Of a stretch of 64,000 bases of DNA, positions 23,753 to 35,768 are shown in pieces (within the stretch, counting starts at the first letter, position 1; each line of letters starts with the position of its first letter). A program made the position numbers and the translations under genes. Source of the DNA: Tenebrio molitor (lineage: Eukaryota; Arthropoda; Insecta; Coleoptera; Tenebrionidae); the NCBI RefSeq assembly GCF_963966145.1, contig NC_091049.1, positions 27,094,001-27,158,000 on the forward strand, in the 5' to 3' direction. The notes under the pieces are model-generated. The model saw nothing but the letters and a program-made list of their open reading frames with translations. It did no database searches and was not told where the DNA came from.

Positions 23753-23947
23753 TTTTCATTTTTTTGACAGTTGTGACAAAAATATAATGGGAGTTTTCAT
23801 TTTTTTTGACTGTTGTGACAAAAATCTAATTGTGTTGTCAAGGCAACTACTAATTCCATTAAATTCATCGAAAGATGACAACTCATTTGTCATCATTTTT
23901 TTATTCTTAAAATTTGAGATTTTTGTGCTGTTTCTACTCCCTACCGT

Positions 23948-24093
23948 GAAAAAAATAGTATATATACTTCTGGAGAGAATGCTCATTTTTCCCTCGGTGC
24001 TTTGTAGCCCTCGGGCTTCGCCCTCTGGCTACAAACTGCACCTTAGGAAAAATCATGCATTTCTCTCCCTCAATATATAATATACTATTTTTC
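23948..24093. mobile_element. foldback/MITE-like hairpin element
   Basis: Ends AAAAATAGTATATAT... and its inverse ...ATATACTATTTTT, with inner arms containing GGAGAGAA/TTCTCTCC. The loop is GC-rich with CCCTCGGGC and CCCTCTGGC. It shares terminal AAAATAGTATAT and design with 52839-52979. Confidence 0.65.
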
Positions 24094-24150
24094 TAATATC
24101 ATGTGATTATTCCTTTCTTCAAATCAACAATTTCCAAGAGCTCAATTTTT

Positions 24151-24254
24151 CTTCAATCCCACAAAGGGATCATCTGGAATTTATAATTTATAATTTCTAA
24201 TGAACAACTAAGCATTGTGAAAAACTTACCATCGAAGGGAGTTACTCGATTCAT
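24151..24254 (-). pseudogene. OR exon 1 and start of exon 2, orphan
   Basis: Exon 1 is intact (24254..24230, MNRVTPFD then GTAAGT). The first ~27 nt of exon 2 (ending about 24177, DDPFVGLKK) remain before the sequence breaks off at 24151. A severed 5' end of another 7-exon OR copy; its flank to 24540 matches other OR upstream regions. Confidence 0.8.
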
Positions 24255-24554
24255 CTTTCTGATTCAGTAAAAAACGAGGAACCTTCGGAAAATTAATTTT
24301 GTCAGAATGGTAATCTCTAAAATTGCAAATTCGACATATATTTTTCCCAAGTAGCGAAATAATTGGCTAACTAGGAAAGTTGAACCACTGTCATGGGCAG
24401 CTTACCACTGAAGCGAGTCTTTGATTCTCTTTTCTATATCAACAGACATTTTATTTTATCTTCTTCTCTTTATCTTAAATGACTGCTTTTGATGGATATC
24501 AACGTATCAAAAACCTTATAATGATGATGATAATGATTTTCATTGAGAATAGTA

Positions 24555-25405
24555 AATACTAGTACATGCCTGGAACCGAGAAGCATTGTTGCGCAATTTA
24601 CAAAATTTGATCAATTTACAGGTGTAATTCTTGACAAAAAGTGATTTATTTTGATTTACAACGTAATCCAATAATTGTTCGTGTTTTATAGAATCATCAA
24701 TAGACGAAACTCTTATTCTTGGCTTTAAAGTGGATAACTTCCTCACGATGTGACATGAGTATAATAATATACCTTTTTGAATTTCAACTACCAATGTGTT
24801 ACCTAAATCCAGAATTTTTAAATTTTTAAAAAGAGATCGCGGCGGTACTATTCCCGTTGTTGAAATTACAAGTGGTAAAATCAAATTTTTTTCTAAACAC
24901 CAAAGATTTCTCATAGCAACGGAGAGCTCTAAATATTTATTAATTTTTGTGTTATATGTCTGTGTTATATTATGTGAATTTGGAACAGCTATATCTAAAA
25001 GATATGCTAGCTTTTGTTGTTTATTTAAAATTATAATGTCTGGTCTGTTATGCTTAATATGAATGTCAGTTAAAACTGTTCTATCAAAATATAATTTGTA
25101 ATTATCATTTTCCAAACAACTTTCTGGTGTATAACTATAATGTCGTTGTGAATTCTTTAATAAATTGAATTTAACAGCTAAATTCATGTGTATAATTTTA
25201 GCGAATATATCATGGCGTTTCTTATATTCGCTTTGAGCCAAAACGGTGCAAGAAGAAATAATGTGTTCAATTGTTTCCCCTTCAGTTCCGCAAATCCTAC
25301 ATTTATCAATGATCGATTGTAAACCGCATATGTGTTTTTTATAATTTCTTGTATTTATAACACGATCTTGTATTGCAAATATAAAACCATCCGTCTCATA
25401 CATAA
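24555..25405 (-). CDS. 3' part of RLE-type LINE (R4/Dong-like), truncated
   Basis: A frame of 317 codons is open from 25493 to 24540, but its first ~30 codons and last few are OR flank, so the retrotransposon spans roughly 25405-24555. Motifs: CRICGTEGETIEHIISSC (CCHC zinc knuckle), RHDIFAKIIH, then RPDIIILNKQQKLAYLLDIAVP, the PD..D signature of the restriction-like endonuclease found C-terminal to the RT in R2/R4-type non-LTR elements, and STTGIVPPRSL. The RT domain is missing (5' truncation on insertion). It sits inside the duplicated OR upstream flank. Confidence 0.75.
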
Positions 25406-25493
25406 TAAAATTATTTATTATGTATTTCAATCGATTGAAAAAAATACTAAATATTCTAGTTAATAGTCTGACTAATGTGTCTACAACGGACAA

Positions 25494-26882
25494 ATCAATG
25501 AATAGACTGTAAAATATTAATTTTTCCTTGTGCCTATTCTTTTCTTCAAATCAACACTTTCCAAAAACTCAATTTTTCTTTAGAGCTGAAGATTTTATTG
25601 TTTTTTATCAACATTTTATTTTAATTCTGAAATAACATTTATTTCATTATTGTTTTATCCAGCTCCAAGAGTGAACGAGCGACTAGAAGTCTAATAGAGA
25701 AGGTGCACGTTAGCTTCAGTAAGAATTTGCCAAATTTTAATTCTTTCCATTTAGAAGTTTGTGATGGTGATGATCCATGACGGTAACTTATGATGTCATT
25801 CTCGAACGAACAAAAGAATACACTTGTATCAGAGTAATAGTGAGAAAAAGGGTCTTTGAAACAGTATCTAAAGTGTTATAAAAACAAATATAAAAATATA
25901 CAGCATTCACGACTGTTTCGTTTCAAATTCAGATTATCTATGAAAATCTGACATTTTAGTTGGCAGTATTGTGATTTGTCATAATAATAGTTATTTATAT
26001 TAGTGTACGGGAGGTGAATTTTCCAGGACAACAACTAATTTTAGGCACGAGGCACTAACTAATTGGAGCACTGGAAAATACCTCCCTTACGACATTTGTA
26101 TTAAGACTAATTTTATTATGGAATTTGATTTCGTCAATAAAAGATCGTATGCTGTGGAATCAATTCCTTGACGACGGTAACGCTGATTTGTTTTTTTTCC
26201 AAACAAATTATTTGCTGGGTTTTTAGGGTAAAATTTTTACTACTAGTGCTTGAAATAGTAATTTATGTCATGCGCTTAGTAAATTAATCTTTACGGGGCG
26301 AGCTGGAAGTTTATGGGACGAGCGGAGAGAAGCGAGTCTCCGTAATCGAGGTAACATTAAATAATTAATACATTTTAGTAGGAATAAATGAGTGAAATTG
26401 TGAAGAAGTTTTAGAAGTCTTTGATTGCTGTAATACATACAAAAACATAACTTAACTAACTAATTATTGAATTATTGAAGTACATATTCAAATTATTTTT
26501 TTGTACTCATAGCCTTGAAAGCAACGCTTCTAACATCCAACGCTCGCTCCGAAACGAGTGCTTCCCGGTCGACTCGAATGTAAAAATTGCAAAAAACACT
26601 GGCCCTTTGAGGCATTTAAAAAAAAATCTGTCTTGATAATAATAAAATTTAGTTCATAAAATACAACTTCCCTGGGTTTTCCTCCATTAAAAAATTAAGG
26701 AAATATTTATAATCGTTGAAAATTGTTCCTACAAAATTCACAAATTATTGCAAAAATTGAAATATCAAGTGAAGCAATTGTTTCCAATAACCAAAGATCA
26801 CTGCCTACTTGGTTTTATGTTCGTTTATGTTTAATGTATTAAAACAAAAAATATTAATTTAATTTTCGTACAAAAAATATTG
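25494..26882. other. intergenic, mixed OR flank and AT-rich DNA
   Basis: 25494-25800 continues the OR upstream flank also seen near 39240-39580. The rest shows no gene. A short inverted segment with ACGAGCGGAGAGAAGCGAG near 26310-26340 resembles the loops of the foldback elements. Confidence 0.4.
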
Positions 26883-27010
26883 TACGAACCACTTGCGTGA
26901 AGACATCTTCCGTTCATTCGCGCATTAATTAAAGGCACTCGCTCCTTCGTCGCTCGTGCTTTAAAAAATGCGCTCATGCGGGAACATCGTCTTCCCGCAC
27001 TTGGTTCGTA
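26883..27010. mobile_element. 128-bp foldback element
   Basis: Outer arms TACGAACCACTTGCGTGAAGAC and, inverted, GTCTTCCCGCACTTGGTTCGTA. Inner arms GCGCATTAATTAAAG/CTTTAAAAAATGCGC. Loop ACTCGCTCCTTCGTCGCTCGT is itself nearly palindromic. Almost the whole element can fold as one hairpin. Confidence 0.75.
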
Positions 27011-27066
27011 AATAACTATTAAAGTACGACTACCCAGAAATTACAGTTTGACAATAACTGGATCTT

Positions 27067-28564
27067 TTACGATCGAGCTGCTTTTTGAAAGTTGTAAAAA
27101 ATCAGAGCGTAATTACAAGCTGTACGAAACATCTGCAAGAACATTAATTGCACAAATTATCGCTGATTTCCTTATAAATTCCTTCTTACAGCAATGGCCA
27201 TTTTATAGTCCAAAATTATTCCAGCAAAAGTGATCGTAAATGGTTTCAAGCAATTCGTCATGAAAATGTGTAAAACCGTCTTGTTTCTCTTATTCCAGCT
27301 GTACCAGGAACACTTCGTCAAAGTGTCAAAATTACAACTACTCTGAAAATATTTCAATTAAGGTTGTTGAAGAAAATCTAGGTTATTCTAACTACCACAT
27401 CGATTAGCATCTGACCAGCGTGACAAAAAGTGCCAACAACCAGAACATTGAACATAACCGCGAGAAATAACCGAACTTTCAAAATGTTGCTCGCGTCTGC
27501 ATAAATCTGAAACATTAACTGATCTGTTGTCTAGTTTTCTAACTAAAGGAAACGCACATAAGACATAAAGTACAATGCAGAGATGCAAATTGAGACACCT
27601 AGAAGCAAAAAAACTGGCATCATAGATCTCACCATTTCCAGTAGGTCTCTTGTTAACCTACAAACATAATTCTTGCAAAAACATAACTATCTAGAATTTA
27701 TGTTGTCACTCTACCTTGTTATTACAACATGATGGTCGATACAAAAACACAACTTTTTGAATATTTCGTTCTCGTGTCGGACACGTTGTTCAAACGTCAA
27801 TTTCTCAAGAACGGTCTTGTCGTCACAAATTTCCAAAATGTGTTGATTGATCAAAAACATTTGCAAGTAAAATTGCAATATGCAGTAAAACAAGCAGCCA
27901 CACTGACGAATTGATGAGTAAATAAAGAAAGGTGCAAAAGAAAATGCCACATGGAATAAAATATTTGAACTTGACCCGAAATATCGGTCAAAAACGTATT
28001 CAGTGGGCATCCATTCTTTGTGACTGCCAAAAACTGGTAACACGACAATGCTCCAAGCGGCTGAAATTGCGTAAATAAAATATGTGACGCGATTGATTTG
28101 TGAAGCATTCTTCAAAATCAAAAGACGTGCTTGAGGGCCAGCGCTGTCGATGGACCAAAACAGACGTTCCTGTTCTCTGGCTAAATAATGAGCCCTTTTT
28201 TCGAGCACCATGGAGATAAACATCGTTATCGTTATCTGCAGTTGCAATTGTAAAAATTGAAAAATGCAATGAAGCAGATCAATATTTTTTACTTACGTAG
28301 ATTAAAACAATAAAAGCCGGTGAATATCTTATAATCAAATCTTTGCTGAAATTCTCTTTAAGATAATGAAACCAGAGCAACGTTATACAGCTACTAACTA
28401 AGCTCACACAAGCGTTTAAAATCTTTGTAAACTTGTGATAGCCAAACTCATAAAACACTTTTTTCAATCCCACAAAGGGATCATCAGACACTGGAATTTA
28501 TGAATTCTAGTGAATGAGTAAGCGTTGTGAAAAACTCACCATCGAAGAGAGTTACTCGATTCAT
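27067..28564 (-). CDS. OR-6: intact odorant receptor, 389 aa
   Basis: Seven exons: 28564..28540, 28490..28297, 28235..27715, 27657..27558, 27506..27396, 27342..27190, 27132..27067 (25/194/521/100/111/153/66 nt), all with GT-AG and a closed frame. Starts MNRVTLFD (Leu for the usual Pro). Exon 2 SDDPFVGLKKVFYEFGYHKF, exon 3 SIDSAGPQARLLILKNASQ, exon 5 ends LIDV where most copies have LIDE, exon 7 MFRTACNYALIFYNFQKAARS. A GAT microsatellite lies 300 bp upstream. 7tm_6 odorant receptor; ligand unknown. Confidence 0.92.
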
Positions 28565-29368
28565 CTTTCCGATTCAGTAAAATACAACGAGTATTGGGAC
28601 AAATAATTTTGCCAGAATAGTTATCTCTAAAATTGCAAATTCAACAAATATTTTTTTCAAGTAGCAAAATAATTATCTAGCTAGGAAATTTGAAACGTTG
28701 AACCACTGTCACGGACAGCTTACTACCGAAGACAGACGTTGATTCTCCTTTATAGGTACTACAGAAGGTACTGATTAATATTGTACATCAACAACCAATT
28801 TTTTTCTTTTGGTTCTCTTTTTCGTAAATTACTGCTTTTGAGAAATATCAACATATCAATAGTAATATAATGATGATGATGATGATGATGATATAGTATA
28901 TTAAGTATAAAGAACGGAAGCGACATTATAACGATTGAAGACAATTGAGGGGCCCTGCGACGACTCCAATTATTCGCCGAGATCAGTATAATGTCCTTAA
29001 CGCTCGTGATGCTTATGAGATTTTTTGCGCGATTGAATATTTATTAGCACAAAGCATTCTTAGAGTATTACCCTTCACATCAAGTTGCCGTAATGTCGAT
29101 TTTTGTAGTGGGTTTATTTGCAATTTCAAAAATAATGCGATAGGTAGACAACAGTGGAATGGTGAAAATATTTTAAGAATATGGTTAATTATTTATTATC
29201 TAAAAGAAAGTGCTTTGATACTATTAAAAAATAATGAATCATTGTTGTAATTATCTTTGATTGCAGTGATACATACATAACTAATTATTCAAATATTCAC
29301 AAAATGTTTAAAACACAGCTAACTAGAAATAACAATTTGACAATACGGCATAACTGGATCTTTCAAAT
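28565..29368. other. OR-6 5' flank and OR-7 3' flank
   Basis: Holds a GAT/ATG microsatellite (28869-28892). Equivalent GAT runs lie at about 39127-39150, 51041-51063 and 58608-58630. No coding signal; OR-6 promoter expected near 28600. Confidence 0.5.
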
Positions 29369-30827
29369 TTAAGCGGCTTTTTGTAAGTTGCAGAAAACGA
29401 GAGCGTAACTAAAAGCCGTACGAAACATCTGCAAAAAATCAAATTGCACAAATTATCGCAGATTTGCTTGTAAATACTTTCTCACTGCAATTGCCATTTT
29501 GTAGTCTAAAACTATTCCAGCAAAAGTGATCGCAAATGGTTTTAAGCAATTCGTCATGAAAATGTGTAAAACCGTCTTGTTTCTCTTATTCCAGTTGTAC
29601 CAGGAACACTTCGTCAAAGTGTCAAAACTACTCTGAAAATATTTCAGTTAATGTTGGTAAAGGAAAGTTCAATTTTCTAGATACCTGATCGATTAGGATC
29701 TGACCAGCATAACAAAAAGTGCCAACAACAGCAACGTTAAAGATAGTCGCGAAACATAAACGAAGCTTCAAAATGTTGCTCGCGTCTCCAGAAATCTGAA
29801 ATATGAACAATTATCCTGATCTGTTGTCTAGTTCTGTAACTAACGCACATAAATCATGAAGTACAACGTAGAGGTAGAAAGTAGAACACCTAGAAATAAA
29901 AATCCTGCCATCTCACCTTTTCGAGTAGTTGTTTTATCATTCTACAAAAACAATTCTTTCAAAGACATGTTTTCAAAATGTGTTGTCTCTTTACCCTGTT
30001 ACCACAACATGATGGTCGATACAAAAACACAACGTTTTGAATGTTTTGTTTTCGTGTAGGACACGTTGTTCAAACGTCAATTCCTCAAGAACCACAAATT
30101 TGCAAAATGTGTTGATTGATCAAAAACATTTGCAAGTACAGCTGCAATATGCTGTAAAACAAGCTGCCGCAGTGTCGTAATGATGAGTAAATACTAAAAG
30201 GTGTCAAAGAAATAATTATGTGGTACAAGATTTTTGATCCTGATCCGAAATATTCTTCGCAAACGTCTTCAGTAAGCATCCATTCTCTGTGACTACCAAA
30301 AACTGGTAACATGACAATGCTCCATAGAGCTGCAACTGTATACGTCAAATAAGCGTGGCGGTTGATTTTTGAAGCTTTCTTCAAAATGAAGAGTGGTGCT
30401 TGAGAGCCAGCGCTGTCCATGGACCAAAACAGGCGCTTGCGTTCGCTGGCCAAGAAAACAACCTGATTTTCGAGAAGCATGGCAACAATCATCGATGTCG
30501 TAATCTGTAAATGTAGTAGAAACGCAAAAATGAAATTAAGAAAATTTTATTTTTTACTTACATAGACCAACACGACAAATGATGGAGTATATTTAATGAT
30601 CAAATCTTTATTGAAATTTTTTATAACAAAGTGAACAGTGAGCAACAGATTAAAGCAATTAACTAAAGCCAAAAAAGCATTCAAAAGCTTTGTAAACTTG
30701 TGATAGCCAAAGTCAATAAATACTTTTTTCGATCCCCTAAACGGATCATCTGAATCTGAAATTTATAATCTATAACGAATAATTGAATTTTCCAGAACTT
30801 ACAATCGAAGCGATTCGCTTGATGCAT
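29369..30827 (-). pseudogene. OR-7: odorant receptor pseudogene, two frameshifts
   Basis: All seven exon positions remain: 30827..30803, 30755..30562, 30504..29995, 29941..29849, 29795..29685, 29632..29486, 29428..29369. Exon 3 is 510 nt instead of 521 (11-nt loss in the stretch after LQIC), exon 4 is 93 instead of 100 nt, and exon 6 is 147 instead of 153 (in-frame loss). The first two shift the frame to early stops. Starts MHQANRFD; exon 2 YSDDPFRGSKKVFIDFGYHKF. More diverged in exons 1-3 than the other copies, so it was probably an older, once distinct receptor. Confidence 0.87.
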
Positions 30828-31035
30828 TTTCCCAATCAGCGAAATACCAGATTGAGAGAATTTTTGTAGACTTTACCTGGAAAATCAAAATTCAACAATT
30901 AGATTTCATAAACCGTCAACAGAATCGTTAAATTCTGAAATTTGAAACCTTGACACATCTGAGTGTTGTCACAGTCAGCCAACCACTAAAAAATCCTTTA
31001 TTTTAGAATAAAGAATAGTTATTTAATAAACTAGT
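30828..31035. promoter_or_regulatory. OR-7 5' flank
   Basis: AT-rich upstream region of the dead receptor; no motif identified. Confidence 0.2.
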
Positions 31036-31136
31036 TTGTTAATGAAGGCGATTAATAATCGAAACTGTTTAAAGCACGAACGAGTGTAGCGAGTGAGTGG
31101 CTTTAATAGTTGAAATTATTAATCGCCCATTAACAA
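31036..31136. mobile_element. foldback element with GAGTGTAGCGAG loop
   Basis: Arms TTGTTAATGAAGGCGATTAA and its inverse ending AATCGCCCATTAACAA pair across the element. The centre reads GCACGAACGAGTGTAGCGAG. Confidence 0.7.
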
Positions 31137-31940
31137 AAAGAGTTGATTACAACATTTTTTCGTTGACCGCAAACTTTTTTTTTTGGTGACAAATTTTGAG
31201 ATTAAAGCCAAATCAAAACCAATTTCATCTTTATCCATAAATATGAGACCTTATAAATACCTTCATTCTTTTTTTGTCCTCAAGGTAGGCCATTTTTAAA
31301 TTTTTCAACACTTTCTATTCACTTTTCCACAAAGAGTGTCAGAAGACGTCAACTCCATTCACATTCAATTTTACGTAAAAATCGCGGTTGCCAAGAAAAC
31401 CTAGTTACCTTTGAAAAATATGACATGCGAATTATAACTAAAAATGTCGGTTTTTGAAAAAGTGAATTTGTAATTGTGCAGTTATGGAGCTATAAAATAT
31501 AGAAAACCCTGATGCACTACCTGCTGCAGTGTTGGTAAGTGCAAACAATGCATGTTCTAGGTTGTTTATACATCAAAACTTCATCAAAACGTCCAAATCG
31601 CAAAAATCGTTGATTAATGAAAAATAGTGTATTAATGAGGTCCATTAATACACTATAATTTAGACAAAAGAATTCATTAATATTGAAATTAACAAGCGGT
31701 CAACGGAAAAACTGTTTAATGTTGTATATAATCAGATATTTTCCACATAATTCTATTTTTCTTAAACAATAAGTTTTAGTAGACATCTGCTTGTACAGAA
31801 TGATGATGTTGATAATTAACAGTAATTATTTAAATTACTGTAATTACATACGTCCTTTATCTCTATAAATAATATTAGAATCATTTATTTTTATTATGTG
31901 TCCCAAAGCGTTTTATTCTAGTAGTTTATTTGACGAGTTT

Positions 31941-31998
31941 GTGTGTAAATTGGGCCTTTTTTGGCACGCGTGGGCCAAAAAAAGCCCAATTTACACAC
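31941..31998. repeat. 58-bp near-perfect hairpin
   Basis: GTGTGTAAATTGGGC and the inverse GCCCAATTTACACAC flank TTTTTTGGC-ACGCGT-GGGCCAAAAAAA. A stable stem with a GC-rich loop, similar in style to the other foldback repeats. Confidence 0.8.
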
Positions 31999-32567
31999 GA
32001 ACAAGTTGAATACAACGGTTTTTTGTTCGACGAGCCCCTTAAAGCCTCCAAATCGCTTAGAATCTTTAAAATTAGCTTGACGTTTCGTTTTGACAAGTTG
32101 TGACATTTATCAAAATCCGTTCACATAGGAGAGAATTCTCAAATTCTGACAGTGTCGAACAAAAATATATATTTTTATATTTCCCAGATTTTTTGCACAC
32201 TTGATAAGCACCGAGTGGAGACTCTGGCTACTTCTTGTGGTTGCGTGCAGTAGCGGCGAGCCTAACAATTAGAAAATCTTCAAATATACAATTCCGACAA
32301 GAGCAAAACCCTTGATAGAAATTTAAATCAATTTAAAGCTGGTAGCGATATTTGATCACATGGTAAGCTTTTAGTAATTCAAGGACACGATAAAAGCATT
32401 GAACATTTTAAATTAAGAAACGTAGGCCAAAAAGCATTATACATACCTTGTGTGTGAAACACTTTGCAACGCTCAGTTTATGAAACACTCCGCTGCACGT
32501 CGTGTTTAAAATTAAACTTCGCGCTGCAAAATGTAACTTCCCACACTCGATTGTAAATAGTTATTTT
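31999..32567. repeat. non-coding, shared with 37050-37330
   Basis: The right part (about 32420-32560, GCCAAAAAGCATTATACATACCTTGTGTGTGAAAC.. to ..CACTCGATTGTAAATAG) recurs at about 37220-37333 beside OR-8. No gene. Confidence 0.55.
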
Positions 32568-32667
32568 TCAATCCTACAAATGGATCATCGGACTCTGAAA
32601 TTATCATCTCTAATGAATAATTTAGTGTTGTGAAAAATGTACCATCGAAGGAAGTTACCCGATTCAT
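32568..32667 (-). pseudogene. OR exon 1 and start of exon 2, orphan
   Basis: Exon 1 (32667..32643, MNRVTSFD) is followed by donor GTACAT instead of GTAAGT. About 50 nt of exon 2 remain (SDDPFVGLK) and stop at the junction with the CTCGATTGTAAATAG repeat. Same kind of decapitated OR copy as 24151-24254. Confidence 0.78.
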
Positions 32668-35600
32668 CTTACTGATTCAGTAAAATACAACGCATATTCG
32701 GAGAAATAATAATTTTGCCAAAATTACAAATTCAACAAATATTTTTCCAAATCGCGAAATAATTGTCAAATTAGGAAATTTGAAACTTGAGTTTTGTCGT
32801 GGATAGCTTACCACTGAAGCGAGCCCTTGATTCTCCTTTATGCTTTAGGAACGGATTGATTACTGTTGTACAGACAGTTTCTGTATTTGATCATCTCTAT
32901 CTTAAATTACAGCTTTTGATGTGCACTAACGTGTCAGTAGTAATATAATGACGATGGTAATGGTTTTTACTTAGTATTTATTATAATAAAATTATTTATT
33001 ATGTATTTTAATCGATCGGAAACGATACAAAGGCCCGGTTGTACAGGGTCATTATAAATTATTGTCCCATCGTAGGTGGCTGTGCGCTATGCTTTAGGTG
33101 CGCCGCTACGCCCACTAGTTGTGACAAACATTTATAATGACCAGGTGTCCTGGAAATGCATGGCAAAAAAATTACGGGTAGCTGGTGACGATGAATAGAA
33201 GTTAAATACAAAAAAAAATCTAGTAAAAGTCTTATTGTTTTTGAGATATAAAACATTGAAAATTTGCTCAAAATTTCCAGAGTTGAAGTAATTAAAGAGA
33301 AAAAAAAGATACTGGAAATTTCAAGTAAATTTTCAATACTCAAAAATAAAAAGATTTACTAGAAAATTTTCTGCTCTGCTCAATCGGAACTTACATCAAT
33401 TATATTTGATATAATTTTGTTATTTTATCACATGGTAAGCTTTTAGTAATTCAAGGGCATGGTTAAAAGCATTGAAATTTAACTCGATAACGTAGGAGAA
33501 ATGAACAACACTTAAGAGCTTCACGAATTAACTTTACTAAACTTCGTCCAGCGAGAGATTGGGAGAGTTTAAATTGTAGGCTTGTAACCCAACACCACAA
33601 AATGCACTAGAACACAATGCAAAAAAATGTAATAAAATAAATTATTGTGGTGGTACCTTTGAAATAATTTCGCGGGCATTGTAATCCTACGCCAATTTAT
33701 GCTGTCACAGCAAATTGTCAAATTTCAGCTGTTGTCGTTGCCGCTGTCATTTTGAATCGTCAACACCGTGTGTGGTTTATTTGCTCTTTCGTCTTCAAGT
33801 GAGGTATTTTGTTGTGTTTAAAACTTCTTAATTATCTGGGATAAGTTAGTTTGTTGGTTTGTATTGAATAAGTTCTGTATTGTTAACCTCCGAGTAATGT
33901 GTGTTTTGTTCGTTATTTCTTGCTTAACATTTTTTTTTGTGGTGTTTAAACTTTCTAAGTTTTTAAGATTAGTTAGTTTGTTGTTTTAGTTTGTTTCTGT
34001 TCTATAAGTTCCCTATTGTTTACCTTCGAGTGCCTTTTTTAAATGACCTTTCTATTTATAAACATGAATCCCTTTAGTGATATCACGAACAATATCTAGA
34101 TTCTAGACTGATGCAAAGGTATGAAGATAATATTTTTAATTTAATTATATTGCTTTAAAACTGTTTTGTAGGCAACCCAGCAGCCCAGAGGATGATGCAA
34201 GTGCTTATTCATTTTTCATAAGTGAAAAACTTACAACTGATAGTCCACTGGAGGTTGTTTTTCATACCTTATAACACAAAATACATAGTATTATATCATA
34301 ATTTTATTGACATCATCATTGATTAGGTCAGATTAGTCAAGGGTTAAAAGTATTTTTCTTAAAGGTCACTGCGAGATGCTTAGGAGTTAACAAAAACACA
34401 GTGTCAAAGTGTAAAGATGGTCCAACTAAAACATCATCAAGAAAGTTGACGAGGCAGCATTCCAGAAGAGTTACAGCAGACTTGCATTGCAATATTAAGC
34501 AAGAAGTTCATCTTGTACTCAATGATATGGTGCAGAGCAGTAAGACAAGGGTTGTGTACTGTAAAGCTAGTTTTTTTTCAATGAAATATTTCTTTTTTAA
34601 ATTTTCAGTCTTCTACCGCCATAGGCTCTTCTTATGTTTATTTAATAAGTAAAGTTAAATATTCTAGAATATATTTTAATAAGTCAAATTGAATTCGGAC
34701 TGGCGCACGATAGTCGGTCATTCAGACAAACGTCTGCAGGAAGTCTCAGGATTTAATTTAAATTAACCTTGACGATCTCGTTGTCCATTTTTGTTTTATG
34801 TTTATATTATATTACGTATTATGTCTTAAGGATACTCGAGCAGCACTGTCCATAATTTTGGGGAAGTCAGAAATTTAATTTGAAATTAACCAGTTACTGC
34901 AGGTGAAAACAAGAACGTATTTGATTTTATTTATTTGAAAAATTAAATACAGGCGTCCTTCAACCCAAGGAATTGTTTTATTTTAACTCCTAGCCCCCTG
35001 AGAAGTTCCCCATATTATTTTGCTTCACGAACTGATCTTCCGTTATTTTGAACACAACAATTTCGTAGACATTTCACAACCAGCAAAATTAAGTCGTTTG
35101 ATTTCGCATTGATATAAAATTGATATATAAACGATCTTGTTGGTTGAGGTTTTACTTTTAAATATTCTTGACGCAAGTAGTTATCAAGAGTAGGTACACG
35201 TCTTCGTGTAAAATACTACAACTATAATATTTTCATTCATTGTATCTCTTATTCGTTAAGGTACTTCATTAATTAGAGCATAATTTCAGGGCACAAAATG
35301 TTACTGCTTGAAGGATATATTTCAAATTTTACGCGCGCTAGGTACTACTTTCTCGGCGTAGAATTTAGTGATTTTTATGTCAACCAATCTCTCGCTGGAC
35401 AAACTATATCACATCTATAATGACGATCGATTTGTTCTTTCTCCGCTCTAGTCTTGGGCAGCAATTAACTTGTGAATAATGATCATGATGACGATTATGA
35501 TTATTATTTTCCAAAGAAACACAATGTTTGCTGTATTGATCTGATTTATTAGTGGAACGAGTGTCAACTTATTAATTGTTTAATGACAAAACTTATTTAA

Positions 35601-35766
35601 ACTACATTGTTTACATACTCTACGATACGAGGTTTCGCAATTTTCAAGCATGAAATTAGTTATCTATGCGACATGTGTTTAAAGCACTACCTTTTTTAAT
35701 CGGAAGTTTACACACACGATCGCAGCGAATGTGGTAATCCCGTGCGAAAAAGCACTCTCTACATTA
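32668..35766. other. intergenic, repeat-rich, no intact gene
   Basis: 32668-33030 is OR upstream flank. 33810-34035 holds two tandem ~120-bp copies of GTGTTTAAA..TTAGTTAGTTTGTTG... About 34350-34560 (+) reads VTARCLGVNKNTVSKCKDGPTKTSSRK, which may be a helix-turn-helix end of a DNA-transposon protein. 35270-35440 is repeated inverted at about 54800-54955. 35400-35760 resembles 44940-45340 and 50960-51350. Confidence 0.4.
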
Positions 35767-35768
35767 TA

